Shown piece after piece: positions 12,578 through 24,908 of a stretch of DNA of 64,000 nucleotides (positions within the stretch are counted from its first letter, which is position 1; each line of letters opens with the position of its first letter). This stretch comes from Macrobrachium rosenbergii (Eukaryota; Arthropoda; Malacostraca; Decapoda; Palaemonidae): contig NC_089762.1 of the NCBI RefSeq assembly GCF_040412425.1, forward strand, positions 19,773,202-19,837,201, in the 5' to 3' direction. The notes beneath the pieces were generated by a model. That model had not been told where the DNA came from. It saw only the letters and a list, made by a program, of their open reading frames with translations, and made no database searches. The translations under genes and the position numbers were made by a program.

Positions 12578-12901
12578 ACTGAAACTAATTTTTTTTTTTA
12601 TAAGTGAGGAAGTGATTCCCTCTTGAACATTTTCATTGTAGCTGGTCCACAAGAAGCAAACAGTGACTCAAGTCTTCCATCTGAGGTGAAGTGGAACCCA
12701 AACAAATACTCAGCCAGGTGGAACTGGAAGGATTTTCTTCTGAGCAGTCTGAAGGACTGTCTTGGCACAATATGGTTAGTGTAAAGCAATGGATTTGTAT
12801 TGATAAAATAAACTTTGTTCTTAAAAAAATATGTTTAACTAGGAGCAATACACAACATATTTGATGTTTTGAGTCTATTTAATAACAATTTAATGGAGTA
12901 C
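12578..12901. other. intron sequence, nothing recognised
   Basis: The interval lies between the DIRS terminus and the donor of the host exon at 12902-13000. A 63-codon minus-strand frame at 12598-12789 has no recognisable domain. Confidence 0.45.
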
Positions 12902-13000
12902 CTTCAGCTTTTCAATGTCATCAAAATCTTCTGATTCACAAGTGTCTACTGAATCACATTTTGCTGGCCTATTTTTGTCATAGACAGACTGGCAGAGCTC
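12902..13000 (-). CDS. TIGAR-like phosphatase, exon 5 of those found (99 bp)
   Basis: The minus-strand exon starts after TTTATCTTTCAG and reads 33 codons, ELCQSVYDKNRPAKCDSVDT followed by an acidic segment, to a GTACTCC donor. It joins in phase 0 to the upstream exon at 34783-34923, which ends ERMVCFFK. FFK-ELCQ corresponds to the region of TIGAR proteins before the variable, poorly conserved insert. The donor is weaker than the other four. If it were not used, translation would add only three residues before a stop and the enzyme would lack its last catalytic histidine. The intron before it is 21.8 kb and is filled by DIRS, LINE and LTR elements. Confidence 0.72.
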
Positions 13001-13804
13001 CTGAAAGATAAAGAATTGCATAATTAAACCTGAAGGAGCAGAATGCAATCAAGTCTTCCAGTATACAGCATAAAACTTTGTGAGATTATGTTGCACCTGA
13101 TACCAATTTAATTGTATGTACTTTATTCTTAGTTCTTTTAACAGAGGTGGAAGTGAAATTATAATTATGAATGTGTAATTATAGTCAAGATTTTAAAGTT
13201 GATTACAGATCATACATATATAACACGTATTTACTTTTCCAACAGTGACTATCATTTTCATAATTTTACTACAGTATTCATTATCACTAATTAAATATCT
13301 ACTGAATATCTGTTTAATACATGCTAAATATACATTTTTAAATACAAAATTAATTTTTGTTATACAAACACCACTTTATGACAGCCTTTACAGACACACT
13401 CCAAAATGAATAAAAATCCAGTTTGCCATTTGCAAACCCAGACTCGCAAGTCCCTCTATCAGCAGAAAATGGTCATATCAAGTTTTGTATGACTATTCAC
13501 CATTCAGCAAGCTCTGCAGGGTTGTAAGTAGTGCAAATAACAGTACCTTATAAAGCTGAAGTTTTCTACCATAATAAACATTTTGTTTTTTAAAAATCTG
13601 ATTTGTTTTGGTATTCAAAACCAATCACCATATGACTCTAACTGGCTATTTCAGGGAAGCTGACCTGCTATTTGAATTTTGAATTTCAGGAAATTGGAAC
13701 TAATGACCTACTGACTGTGCTTGGGAGTTCTGAGGACTATCAAGAGGGTTATGAAATGGTCCAATACCTTGTTAAAATAACTAAAGCTTGTACTATGAAA
13801 AACG
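13001..13804. other. intron, nothing recognised
   Basis: AT-rich single-copy-looking intron sequence between the exon acceptor and the left terminus of the family B DIRS element. No coding or repeat signature was identified. Confidence 0.5.
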
Positions 13805-14649
13805 ACAAATTTTAAAGTAATTTGTATTCTTCCTAACATACAAACCTGAGGCTTTACATTTGGGATTAACTTTCAGCAAGCTGAAAATCCGGCCATTAAA
13901 ATTTTGCAAGGAGGTTATGGTAACAGTTACCTATGGTAGGGGCAGAAGCACCGCCCACCAAGTCAGTATACATTCAATTCTACGCAGTTTACCTTCTGGG
14001 CCAGGTAAGAGAATGAGGGGTGGTAAGAGGTGGGCCCTTAATGTAAAGACCTCAGGTTTGTATGTTAGGAAAAATACAAATTAATCTAAAAATTTGTCAC
14101 TTGTTCCTACACGAATACAAATCCTGTCTTTACATATGGGAGACTTACTTTTGGAGGGAGGATTCTAAGTAAATCTCTGAAATGAATGATAGTTCGGCTC
14201 ACCTGGGTAATCTCTTCCTGGTCATGAAAGAGCAAAGGAAGGAGACCATACCTCTGATCTATTGAACAAGAGAGATGTTCAATTGTCAGACTTCTGGGTA
14301 TTTTGAATTAAAGAAATGTAATATCCTTGATTTGAAAAGGTTTGGATGAAACCAGTGTCGGAGACTATAAAGCTAAGAAAAACCAACTGGTTTGCTCATA
14401 GTCAGTCCCTCTCTCCCCTCGCTAGAGAGGGAAGGATTTGCATCTACTAATCCAAATAGAGCTAGATTATAGATAGGATACTCAGTCATCTAGATCACCT
14501 GCATGCATGCTAGTCCAGCATGTGATGGCTCGTTCACTGTTCCTTTGCCCACTGGAAGAGGAAGGAAGACAGGAGAAAGGGAGGAGGCCAATCCCACACA
14601 CACCTTCTTCTTGCAGCCGCACACCTTAAGTGAGATGCAACCTGTCCCT

Positions 14650-14850
14650 CAAGAGCTGGGTGAACTACATGACTTGTTGAGCATCCACCATAGGATCCAA
14701 GGAAAAGGAGTCCAAGGATCTATGGGTAACGTCCCAAGGTAAAAGGAGATGAATGTGATCTGCATGATTACATTCCATCCCAGTAATCAACCGACAGGTT
14801 CTTCCCAAATGCGATGGACAGACCGATGCCCCTGGCCTCAAAAGATCTGG
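14650..14850 (-). pseudogene. DIRS family B tyrosine recombinase C-terminal remnant
   Basis: The minus strand contains FEARGIGLSIAFGKNLS and, in a second frame, DVTHRSLDSFSLDP. These match the HExR and RDVTHKSFDSF blocks of the related remnant at 38390-38660. The box histidine is replaced by phenylalanine and the usual FYLRDV tyrosine is not present, so the enzyme is inactive. Its place just inside the internal complementary region is correct for the last gene of a DIRS element. Confidence 0.65.
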
Positions 14851-15309
14851 ACTAAGACGTACTGATGTTCACAAGCAAGTTGAGGGATAGGCTCATTTGA
14901 TCATCTCACTAGTCAGAGAAATGACAATTTGGACACTGTTTCTCGGCCAACTCGAAGCTAACGACAGAGTCATTGGCATTGGGCTGAAAGTCTAGTCTTT
15001 ATGGAGGCAACATAGACATCATAATGTCATTGGCACCACAGGATCATAGAAGTGGAATGATCCTTCTCACTGATCACCTTCAAAACATTTAGAATGACGA
15101 AAGATGTAAGCTTCCAGATGTAAATGGGCACCAAAGATGTCTTACTATATATTCAAAGGTGCGAGAAGACAACAAAACAGCCCCAACTTCAGTAAGTTGA
15201 GAAAGAAGGACTATGATCAAGCTTCCTCAGAGGTTGAACGAATTTCCGGAAGTCAAGATGCCAAGATCAACTGTCCCTATCTCCTGACTTCAGAGAATAC
15301 ATATTGTAA

Positions 15310-16100
15310 TTACATCCATCTTGCTTGGGATGTCTGGTTGGCCACTGTACTGAATGTTCTTCTGTCTGCTTGTATACTTCCACTGCAATAGAGCAGATGA
15401 AAGGACACCAAGACCTTTTGTTGACCATGGCACTACTGTGGTGTCGTTGCTATTACACCAAGGAGTGTCCATCTTGGATCTTGAGACTCTTGAAAGTCTA
15501 AAAAGAACTGTGATTAAGTTCCAAGAAAGGAAGTGTAGGGGACTGCTGCCCTGTTCAATGTTCCGAAGAATGAAAAATCTCTGGAGGAGGATAGTGTACC
15601 CATGGCACTCCCCTTGGTGTCGTTGCTATCAAAGGAGTGCCTATTTGGACACTGAGACTCCTGAAACTGTCTTAAGATCCACATAATATTCTCTCCTTGG
15701 GTTGTGGATCAACTGGTAATTACAGCAGCAGCAGCAGCTACTGCTTACATCTCCTACTCATCACAGGATGAGTGTAACTACATCAAGTTGAAAGAAATGG
15801 AGCTCTTAGACATCACTTCTTGACTGAGTAGGAACCAAAAACAAGTTGTCGGAACTTAGTTTGGAGGTATTGTTGATCTCCCGACAAATCAGGCAAACCA
15901 ACAGGAAGTTGTAAGCACAAGACTTGAATCATGGATGCAAAACCAAACTTGTCTGTCTTACATCCATCATCCTGGAATGTCTGGTTGACCACTGTGCTGA
16001 GCGTGCCACTGCAAACCCATGCACCCACACCACCAATGGAATGTGTCTGGTTGACTGCTGTGCTGAGTGTGCTACTGCAAACCCATGCACCTGCACTGTC
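15310..16100. repeat. degenerate internal repeats, one doubled near 15975-16085
   Basis: A segment beginning TGTCTGGTTGACCACTGTG is repeated in near-tandem at about 15978-16085 and again, diverged, near 15330. It lies inside the DIRS family B element and has no clear coding role. A CAG run is at 15722-15738. Confidence 0.6.
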
Positions 16101-16239
16101 AACTAAGGAGAATGATAAGACACTAGCCCTTCTTGTTACTAAGGAACTACCAAGGTGTCGTTCCTTAACAACACTAAGGAACGCCTATCCTCAGATCCTG
16201 AGACTTGGAGATCTAAGATGATCCAGGTTACTGAAGTGC

Positions 16240-16600
16240 AGATTTGGTCAGGCTAGGCTAGGTTTTAGTTTAGGTTAGGCTAGGTTGGGTTAAGTACCCA
16301 ACCTAGACCCTTGAAGAAAGGATAACTACCTTCTGGTTGATGCCATGAAGCAAGAAATCCCAGGTAGTTAGGCTAGGCTAAGTACCCAATCAAACCTAAC
16401 CCAACTTAGTCCCTTGCAGAGTAGGAGAATACCTCCTGGTTGATGCCATTAGACAAGTAGTTCCAGGATATGAAATGCAGGTCTGGTAGATTAGGCTAGA
16501 ACTAGTCAGGCTAGGCTAAGTTAGGTTAAGTACCCAACTTAATCCAAACCCAACCTAATCTCTTGAAGTGTAGTTGAATGCTCTTCAGTTGATGCTTTGA
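16240..16600. repeat. three degenerate ~130-bp repeats rich in TAGGTTAGGC
   Basis: Three successive units each combine a TTAGGCTAGG-type stretch, the string AAGTACCCAA, CCTAACCCAA-type complements and then CT(T/C)(C/T)(T/A)GGTTGATGCC. Because both strands of the GGTTAGG motif occur within each unit, each unit can fold on itself. The units lie inside the family B DIRS element. Confidence 0.7.
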
Positions 16601-17859
16601 GGCATGGAGTATCTCTTGGGGGGGGAAGTGTGTACAACACCCCAAGGTTAAGTTCTCACACCTCTCTGAGAGAGGATGGGAAGGAATGGGGAGACCATGT
16701 CAAAGACTATGACCTCCCTTTTCACTTCTCATCTTCAAGAATTAGTCTTCGTCCTTGTGCTAAGAAGAAAATTGCAGAAGAGAACACTGAGGTTATTGTA
16801 CCCAAGGACTAGGCCTGATCCATAAATCTACGGAGCTAGAAAATAATTTCAATTGTGCAAGGAAAAAACCTTGCACAATCAGAACTGATTGAATCCTATT
16901 TTGGAAGCTTAGGTCGATATGGTTCTACACAACTTCACTGCAAACAAAACCAACCTGCAGTCAAAAACAAACAGGAGTCCGAAGAAATCCTTACTGATGA
17001 ACTGTAACTACCTTGGCTCATGGAGTTGAAGGTTAATATTAGTGTAGGAACAATCAAGAGTCTATGTTCGAATGTGAACGATGAAACAGAGATTTCTTCC
17101 TACTTGAAAAATGAAGTTTCTGGCTGAATACAATAAAAAGGCTGTCAATTCAGCCATATGGGTCTGATAGAATGAATTCATTCGCTTGGTTGTAGACGTT
17201 AAGAAAAGGACATTACAGTAGATACTATGATGAAAATCACAGATGAAGGTCATAACTTATGTTGGAAACATCTGGGAGAATGATCCATTCGTTCGAATTT
17301 CACTGGCCGTTTGTTTGGTGAAGTGGATGTTTACTGAAAACGGAGGCTGACTGCTACCGATGAATAAGACCCCACCAACTTCCGTTATGATGGACATAAA
17401 AGTTGGCAGAACGATCCCGTTCGCTTGTCTGTAGATGGTATGGTAACATCTGTTGGCCTTTACTACAGTAACGTTTGTTACCAGATGATCCTAATAAAAA
17501 CACTACAGTAACATCTGTTACCAGATGATCAAGCTAAAAACACATAAGTGATCGAAAGGCATTACACACACGTGCTGTCAATGCACTCGCATTTGGATTG
17601 TTGCCTTTCTAGAAGTACAGTACATAATAGTTCTATCAAAGCTCTTCACTTGACAGAATTGAACAAGACAGTGATTGGATGGGAACTGGTGCTTCACATG
17701 GCATGAATGTAGGCCATCCCGTTCTCACCCAAACCTTCACGTGAGCGAGGTCGATGGTCTGTTCCTGGACACGCTACCTTGAGACAACTTCCACACCTCC
17801 CCATCATATGACAGCTGTGTATTGATATACAGCCATTTTGTCCGTGCTGTCATGTTCAT

Positions 17860-18600
17860 GGCCATGCGAACTCAATTTCTCCTAAGAGAGCGAGAACGTG
17901 AGAGATGACGAGATGCTATGGAGCATGGCTGAATGGACGACTGGACTGAACTAACTGCATGTACATGTGTTTTCACCGAAGTGGACGTGCAATAGGACAC
18001 ATTCATGGGAGCTGGAATGATGATCAGAGGGCTTCTCAGGAGAGTGTGAACAGGGAGGGGTTCTGGAATGAGGGAGACTAAGGTCACGGAAGTGCAAGTG
18101 ATGAGGCGACAATGGCCTAGGCTGGATATATGTCCATGGACGTGCAGAATCTCTCACATCCATCATACAACAACGGGACCCAGAAGGAAATGGCTGAGCT
18201 TCCTAAACCTTTCCCACAGAGGATTCCTTAATAGGAGCCTTGGCATCCTTCCTGCGAACATGATCAGGGGGATCGGGGGGAAGACGACACGATAGCGGAA
18301 CCCAGAAGGAAACGGCTGAACTTCCGAAGCCTTCCCTACACGGGATTCCTTAACAGGTGCCTTGTCATCCTTCCTACGAACATGAACAGGGGGATCGGGG
18401 GCAGATGACACTGCTGTAGATTTCCTGATCGCCAATCTTTGCTTGAAGTGAAAGTGATGGACGAGGAACAGCTGGATGTGACACCCCCTAACCAGCGAGA
18501 CGGCCACAAGCCGGAGTGGGGGAACCAAGGCCATGGTTGGGCGAATACAGGAAAAAAGAGAAGGAAGGCGAAGACGGAGACTTGCAATGCTTCTTCACAA
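17860..18600 (-). pseudogene. possible DIRS family B gag region with ~118-bp internal duplication
   Basis: The minus strand has Pro/Ser- and Lys/Arg-rich frames (HVRRKDDKAPVKESRVGKA) and a roughly 118-bp duplication: the CCCAGAAGGAAA(T/C)GGCTGA block at 18180 recurs at 18301. The position near the 5' end of the element suits gag. No zinc knuckle or capsid motif is visible, so the gag call rests on position and composition. Confidence 0.4.
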
Positions 18601-20339
18601 CACAGGTGAACTTCTCTGAAAAAGCAATGTCGACTCTGTCAACCACTGCTTCATGAGATCATCAGAAGACAGTTCCTAAGTAAAAGTCACCACTGCAGTA
18701 GGGGGACCAAAGCTCTGCAAGGGATACACTGCCGACTGAGCAGGAAAAGTACCACCACCTCAAAAGGGGTTCCAAAGCTCTGAGAGTGATACACTGCTGA
18801 CAGATCTGGAATCCGGAACCAAAGGTCTATGAAGAGGTAAACAGGTCAGCCGCTGCAGCCGCCAACTCAAAACGCTGGTCAGGGTATATCAAAGGCTGAT
18901 GTGGCATCAATGGTACAGTCAAGGGGAGAGCAGCAGGGGTGGCAACTGTCCAGTCGGATGACACGAGAAAGAGAGAGGACAGGAAATGGTACTCCTGGAA
19001 GGCCTAGAGAAACCCATATACTAGCCATCTTCTGAGCCTCCGAACCTGAAATAGAAATCTCCTGACTCTTCACCTGAAATTTCCAAAGACGAAGCTATGG
19101 AAGAATGGGAAGGGGTAAAATCTTCCGAAGGCGAAGAAGCAACTGGAGGAAGATTGGAAAAAGAAGGATCAGAAGGAGACTGAGAAGCAGCAATCGAAGA
19201 AGGAGAAAACCCCTTCCAAGATGGTGCCTTCTTTCTCCCTGATGCTTCCTATTGAAAAAAATCCTCTACTGCTCAGGAGGCCAAGAATGACATTCAGAGA
19301 GGGGAAGGGAACAAGCCTTCGACTCACATCCCCCAAAAAGACAGGGCAAGAAACGAGACAGGAACCGTAAACAGGAACTCCCACTAATCCAGGAGAGCAA
19401 GTTGGGACCAAAAGCACTGTTAAAGATCTTGCGACATCAACCTCTGTGTTAGGGAGAGGGGGGGGGAAAGCTTGCTAGGTTTAGGCAAGAAGTATCCTTG
19501 TACAACTGAATATGAAACCCTCACCTGGAAACATGAAAACCTGCCTTGTCTCAATCCTCTCAATTACACATCTGAAAGACTAATACTTTGCTACATTCCA
19601 AGAAATTGTGTAGTTGAAAATAAAAAACATTGTTTGTTCATGAAAAGGAATTTAAGAACAAGGAGGACAAGAATGTCGAAGAGGGAAGTTCTCAAACAAA
19701 GTTGAGAGATCTCTAAAAATAGAACAGATGGCATCGAGAACTGGAAACTATCCCTCTAACTCTCCACAGTTACATAAATAAAGAAAACAGAATACAGTAC
19801 GTACACGAAACAAACACCAAGGAGATAAGTGTTGGGTCCGTGTAAATACGAAAAAGTAAGTAAAACAATATATCAGGAGAAAGGCTCCAAAAATACACAG
19901 GCTAAAACAAGTCAATATGGTTATGTAGCAAGAATAAGTGAATACTATATATCATTTGCGAGACACAGAAAAACATATTGAAATATTTCAATATACAGTA
20001 CAGCACTGTATCAATACTGTATATACAAAGTCTACCCAAAAATACAAAACATATTATGAAAACAAATATACAGTATTCAAACACAGAGGAGACAGTCAAA
20101 CGGCAGGACAGAGATATATACGCATGTCCATACCAGACTGCGGCCAAATGAAAGCTGCATAGAACTGAATGTATACCGGCTTGGTGGGAGGTGCTTCCGC
20201 CCCTACCATCGGTAACTGTTACCATAACCTCCTTGTGAAAGTTTAATGGCTGGATTTCCAGCTTGTTAACAGTTAATCCCATATGTAAAGACTGAGGGTT
20301 TGTATTTGTGTAGGAACAAACTAGTTTAATTGTGGGCCA

Positions 20340-21014
20340 AAACATTTACTGAACTCTTCATCTGCTGCTCCTATGTGACCAAGATTAGGAGGAAGAGGAA
20401 AGGGTAATAATCAGAAGCATCCTCTCATTCTTGGGAGAGAGTAATAGCAGAATTTTTAGTAAATTCTGTCTAATCTGGCTGAAAGATGAAAAAAAATTGG
20501 TTCTCTTCTTTCTAGAAGCTTTGGTCTTACGAAAATATTTCCTGATGGCTCTTACACGCCAAAAGAGGATAACTTCCTAGTTCCCATGATAAGCAGCAAG
20601 GATGAAATATATGAAGGTGGAGGATGAGGTTGAGAGAAGGTTGGTTATATCTTTGCCGTGAAACCTGGCACACACATCAAGCCAATACTTGCCTGGTTCT
20701 TTGTGAGACACCTCACTGGAGAGAGCAAATATGTAACTCTATTACTGACTTAGCTGTGCTTATGAATGCTATCTTCAGGTTAAGATCCCTTACAAGAGCA
20801 TCCTCCTGGGGTTTGAACACAGCTAGAAAGCTGTTTTAGCACCAGCAACAAGTCCCAAGGTGGGGCCACAGAGACATGAGCAGGGCTGACCTCTCAAGAT
20901 ATTCGCACATGCAATGGAAGAGCTCAGGTCAATGGTAATTTTGATTTGAGAGCTGACAACTTTCTTGACTGTCTCGAAAAGCCTGGCATAGCCTGGGTTG
21001 GAGATAACCTCCAA
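20340..21014 (-). pseudogene. DIRS tyrosine recombinase fragment next to the family B element
   Basis: Across several frames the minus strand shows ALVRDLNLKIAFIS, the position of the first catalytic helix, and then WRVRAIRKYFRKTKASRKK, matching CPVRALRVYLERTKSLRGS in the family A copy. The frame is broken repeatedly and neither the HxxR nor the Tyr box is clear. The fragment abuts the right terminus of the family B element at 20322, so it is a second DIRS copy cut by or adjacent to that insertion. Confidence 0.6.
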
Positions 21015-23640
21015 GGCCTAATGCAAAAAGACTCTCCTGCTGAGGCAATGTATGAAGGCTGAGAAGGCTCAGATTCTGATGATATCCCTGAAAGTGAGCT
21101 TGATGGAGGAGCTTCTTCCAGTGCACGAGGGTTCTTGGGGCTAAAGAAGTCTGGGAACCAGACATTGCACAGGGAAGATACTTTGCATTAGTACGTCTGC
21201 TTTCCTCTTCAAACCCCTCAGGGAATGCATGCTCCCAGGAGCGACTAGTGCAGCACACAACAACACTGATCTATTAAGTAAGATGTAGAGACAATAAACT
21301 CAGGAGTTTATGTCAAGAATGCCATAACATAAAAAAATGATTAAGGTACAGATGAATCTAAAAAGCCAGGAACCTCTCTCAGAGCAGGAACCATCTGTCC
21401 TGCTGCTACCACAGGCCCAATATGTTTGAGACTTAGCACCTGTGTCACATCCTTAAAATAAAACTTGTGAACTTTGCTTGGCACTTATACAGTCATGGCA
21501 TGGAAGTTGCATCAAACTCAAGGTGAAGTTAAGAAGTACAGAAGCTGAAGAGAGCTGTCATAATTTGTAATACTTTACACTTATTTCTTACACGCTCTAA
21601 ACATAACTGAACCAGAATGAGAAGTGTTTCTGATTACAGTACTTGCTTCTTGATATATCCCTTAGACACAAAAACCTGACGTACCTCCCATGAACTCGCT
21701 GACTCTCCAAAAGTACTAAGGCATTGTTCTGACAGGACAAAGAAGGATACAAGAATGACAAAAAAGATAACTAGTCCCAGCAAATCTGTATTTTTTTTCC
21801 AAAACATTGGCTGCAAAAATTGGAATGCATCACCTAAACAAGAGAGAGTGGAGTTCACTGACTCACCTCAAAGTTGTAAATGCAGAAGGAAAGCTGGTCT
21901 CTAGTATCTTTGGCAAAGGAAAGCCAGAGAAGTGTAAAACTAAAAGCTTGTATGGAGGCTCAGATCCCACACACCAATGACTAGTTAGGACCATCAAAAT
22001 ATCTTAAATCAAGGGTTTTGAGCCCCCAGTGGAACCTTTTTATTGAAAAGATGACATAATTTACAAGGTTCTACTGAAGAATCTAGTACAGTATAGGTGA
22101 AGATAGTCAAGTGTGAAAATGTAGCATTTCTAGATTCATCCTTAGGAAGTCCATGAGGAAATTTGACAGAAATACTAGAAGAACCAGGGTGATAGTTGAC
22201 ATATTCTTGGAAACCAAGAGTTGTATCTCACTCTTCTGACCTTCTTGCATGTCAGGAGAACATAGGCTTCCTGGCAATCCCCAGGATACATTAGAGGTTG
22301 ATGGATCTGAGAGGCCAAAGCAAAATGATTCAGCTGCAACTGTAGCTGTTTGCGACTAGATTCACACAGGGGGTACCCCAGTGCTACTCTACGGCTAAGC
22401 ATTCATCTGATTAAATGCTGGGGATATTGAAACTACACCATCTCCTACAAGAGTATGCCTCAGGATGATCTCTACTTGACTGGCCTCTGCTCAAGGGAAA
22501 CGTCACAGCCCAGTGATGCAGGCTCTAAAACCTTGTGCAGCCTTTGATCCTGACACCTTGCCTCTTAAAAAAAAAAAAAAATTCCAATCCAAGAAGTATT
22601 GCCTTCAGCTCCACTAGGATCATGTCCTGAAAGCATAATTAGTGGGTTTCTAGCCTCACTTGTACACATCTGTGAAAAGCAGAACTTTGGGGAAGGATAA
22701 ACTGGTGTAATTTCTGGCCTGTGGTTCTGTGGAAATTAATACCAAAGGAAATTTCTCTGTACATCACCAGAGGAGGTGACTGAGTGGTTGTCATGCTGGG
22801 CTGCACCTGTTGACCTGCTTGAAAGGATCTAAATTCTATGAGCCCTTTGGTCCACATGGGATTGCCACATACAGGCAGGAGGATCTTGTCACTGTAGAAA
22901 CTCCTGCATTAGTGACAAAAACCTCTGGATTCTGTCTGCTGTTGGCACAAGAACATCTGTTTACACATTCAAACTATGTAAGTTGTTCTTGTAGTAGGTC
23001 CCAAATACTTTAAATTCCAGCTGACCTTGAAAGTACCCTTTCTTGTGAATAGTTGAAAATGAAAGATAATATAATACCCTTCTTTCTTCTGAATAGGTGA
23101 AAATGAAAGATAATATAATACCCTTCCTTCAATGTGTGAAATTTTTAGGTTTATTCCTTTATTCACATTTACAATGGAAAAAACCACAAAACCTATATGA
23201 AAGGGAAAATGGTTTCAATTTTCTTAAGAAACTTTCCTGTACTGCCTGAGGTATTGGTATGTCAACATTGCTACTGAAATAAGCAATTATGCTATCAATA
23301 CTAGATTATGGGTGTCAAATATATATATATCAGCATCAAAATTAACTATATAAATCTAACCAAAATCATTCTCAAAGGCTTAGACAGTACTCTTCTTGCA
23401 TTCTGACCTTGTAATACAGTATATGAAGTGCAACAGAAATTTAAGCAAGCAATTTTCCTACCAAAAGACTATTGTTTCAAGTGGACATTTTTGTAAGTAA
23501 TCACCCTAATTACAGCTTCTTCCTTGCTTATACAGTGGTTTTTTCACCACAGTAGGGATCACCACCTCCTTCGATAATGAAGGAAAAAGTATGAACACAT
23601 ACTACTACTTATCTAATAGTTAAACCTATACTCCCGATAT
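21015..23640. other. intron, no gene recognised; imperfect 60-bp duplication near 23040-23130
   Basis: No coding or element signature was recognised. At 23040-23125 the segment GTGAA(T)AGTTGAAAATGAAAG with ATAATATAATACCCTTC is repeated twice in tandem. The stretch lies in the 21.8-kb host intron. Confidence 0.5.
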
Positions 23641-23649
23641 CATAATTAA

Positions 23650-24143
23650 CACACAATAGAACATAAGACATAAAGGTTTATATTATGCTAGTTATACTGA
23701 TGGTTCCAAATCATCAGGAGCAGGAATAGCTGCCATTTCACCTAATGAAACATGTTAATTCTCTTTGTCAGATCAAAAACAATCATTACTGTCAGTTTCT
23801 AAAGAACTTCATAGCCCATTTCTTCTGATAAGAACAAAATGAAATAAATCTAATTTGCTTTAATATATGGCATTATTCAAAGCAAAACTGAGTTCCATGT
23901 TGAAGTAATTTCATCTTGCCTCTGAAATGGTCGCATACGCGTGACCCAAGAACATTTGATAAAAAGTTCAAATGACCCGTTTTCAATATGCAGAGAATGC
24001 CGGTTCACACTGACAGATAAACCTATTTCATGTAAATGTAGAAATTTTTACCAACAACAGCCTAGATCTGGAAACAAATAAGTTGAGAAAAGTTTGTCAG
24101 AATCTTCATATACTTCAGGCTTTCCAATCAATAAATTCTTAAT
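23650..24143 (+). pseudogene. non-LTR retrotransposon (LINE) RNase H and 3' end fragment
   Basis: The plus strand contains YTDGSKSSGAGIAAISPNET, an RNase H first motif typical of Jockey/I-type LINEs. After a decayed stretch it has RVTQEHLIKSSNDPFS and CRECRFTLTD, the usual His/Cys-containing tail following RNase H in such elements. Stops and frameshifts interrupt it and no reverse transcriptase precedes it, so this is a 5'-truncated dead copy. It ends exactly where the DIRS family A terminus begins. Confidence 0.7.
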
Positions 24144-24379
24144 AAAATGACATTTTTATAATAAAATAAAGTTTTATATATACTTACCAAATAATTACAT
24201 AGCTATTGTTTCTACTTTGCACGGCAGCTCAAAATTCAAAATTCACGGTAGCGCTCTTTTGTTTTGGGTGTAGGTATACTGCCCCGCCCACTTTCAGGGA
24301 AGAATAGGTACAACGTAGCTAAAGAGTTCAATTCGTTTGTGTTCTATGTCCATGAGAGGGGAGGAGGGAGGGCTCTGAT

Positions 24380-24480
24380 CATGTAATTATTTGATAAGTA
24401 TATATAAAACTGTATTTTCTTATAGAAATGTCATTTTTATATAAGTAACTTACCAAATAATTACAGAGCTGAATCCCACA
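24380..24480. repeat. internal complementary region of DIRS family A
   Basis: The first half (GTAATTATTTGATAAGTATA and onward) is the reverse complement of the left terminus at 24169-24203. The second half (AAGTAACTTACCAAATAATT) copies the inverted right terminus at 30620-30657. In DIRS elements this region templates completion of the ends and formation of a circle. Confidence 0.85.
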
Positions 24481-24908
24481 TTGATTGGAGGTGGGATGAA
24501 TGGACATATACTACCCCAAAAAAACTCTGATATGGAGAAGAATTTGGAATAGAAAGTTAGCTAGCATTTTGAAATGTTTGTTGTAACCTTACCTGGTGAG
24601 GGAGCAACAGCAGACAGGTACTGCCTCTGGTCGAAGCTCCTCTCGGTAGAGCCAAGGGTCGCCTCTACTTAAGTGGGTGCTTGCAACGTACGAGGTTATC
24701 GCGGGTTGCCAAAGCTTACAATCCAAAAAAGGACGCATAAATAATGTGTATATGCCCTGGCCCTGGGTGCAGTACAACAGAAAACAAAGACCAGATAAAA
24801 AATAACCTACACCACAACAAAATTTTAATTAAAACCATAAAAACACGGATTGGTGACACTCACAACTCAGTACTCACCAGACTTCCCAAGAAGTGCAACT
24901 ATCCTTAT

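Larger units (their letters stand above)
13805..20322 (-). mobile_element. DIRS-type retrotransposon, family B, with terminal inverted repeats and internal complementary region
   Basis: The left end (13805-14000) is the reverse complement of the right end (20130-20322); both contain GGTTATGGTAACAGTTACC and the GGGGC(A/G)GAAGCACC block. At 14042-14145 the complement of the left terminus is fused directly to a copy of the right terminus, the diagnostic DIRS internal complementary region next to the 3' inverted repeat. A tyrosine-recombinase C-terminus follows at 14650-14850. No reverse transcriptase was recognised in the 15-17.8 kb interior, so this copy appears deleted or heavily decayed. It lies in a host intron in gene orientation. 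Confidence 0.82.

Noticed and set aside
12598..12789. 63-codon minus-strand frame just below the 12902 exon as a possible next TIGAR exon
   Set aside because: No SHG motif or TIGAR-like segment and no convincing splice sites in the right phase.
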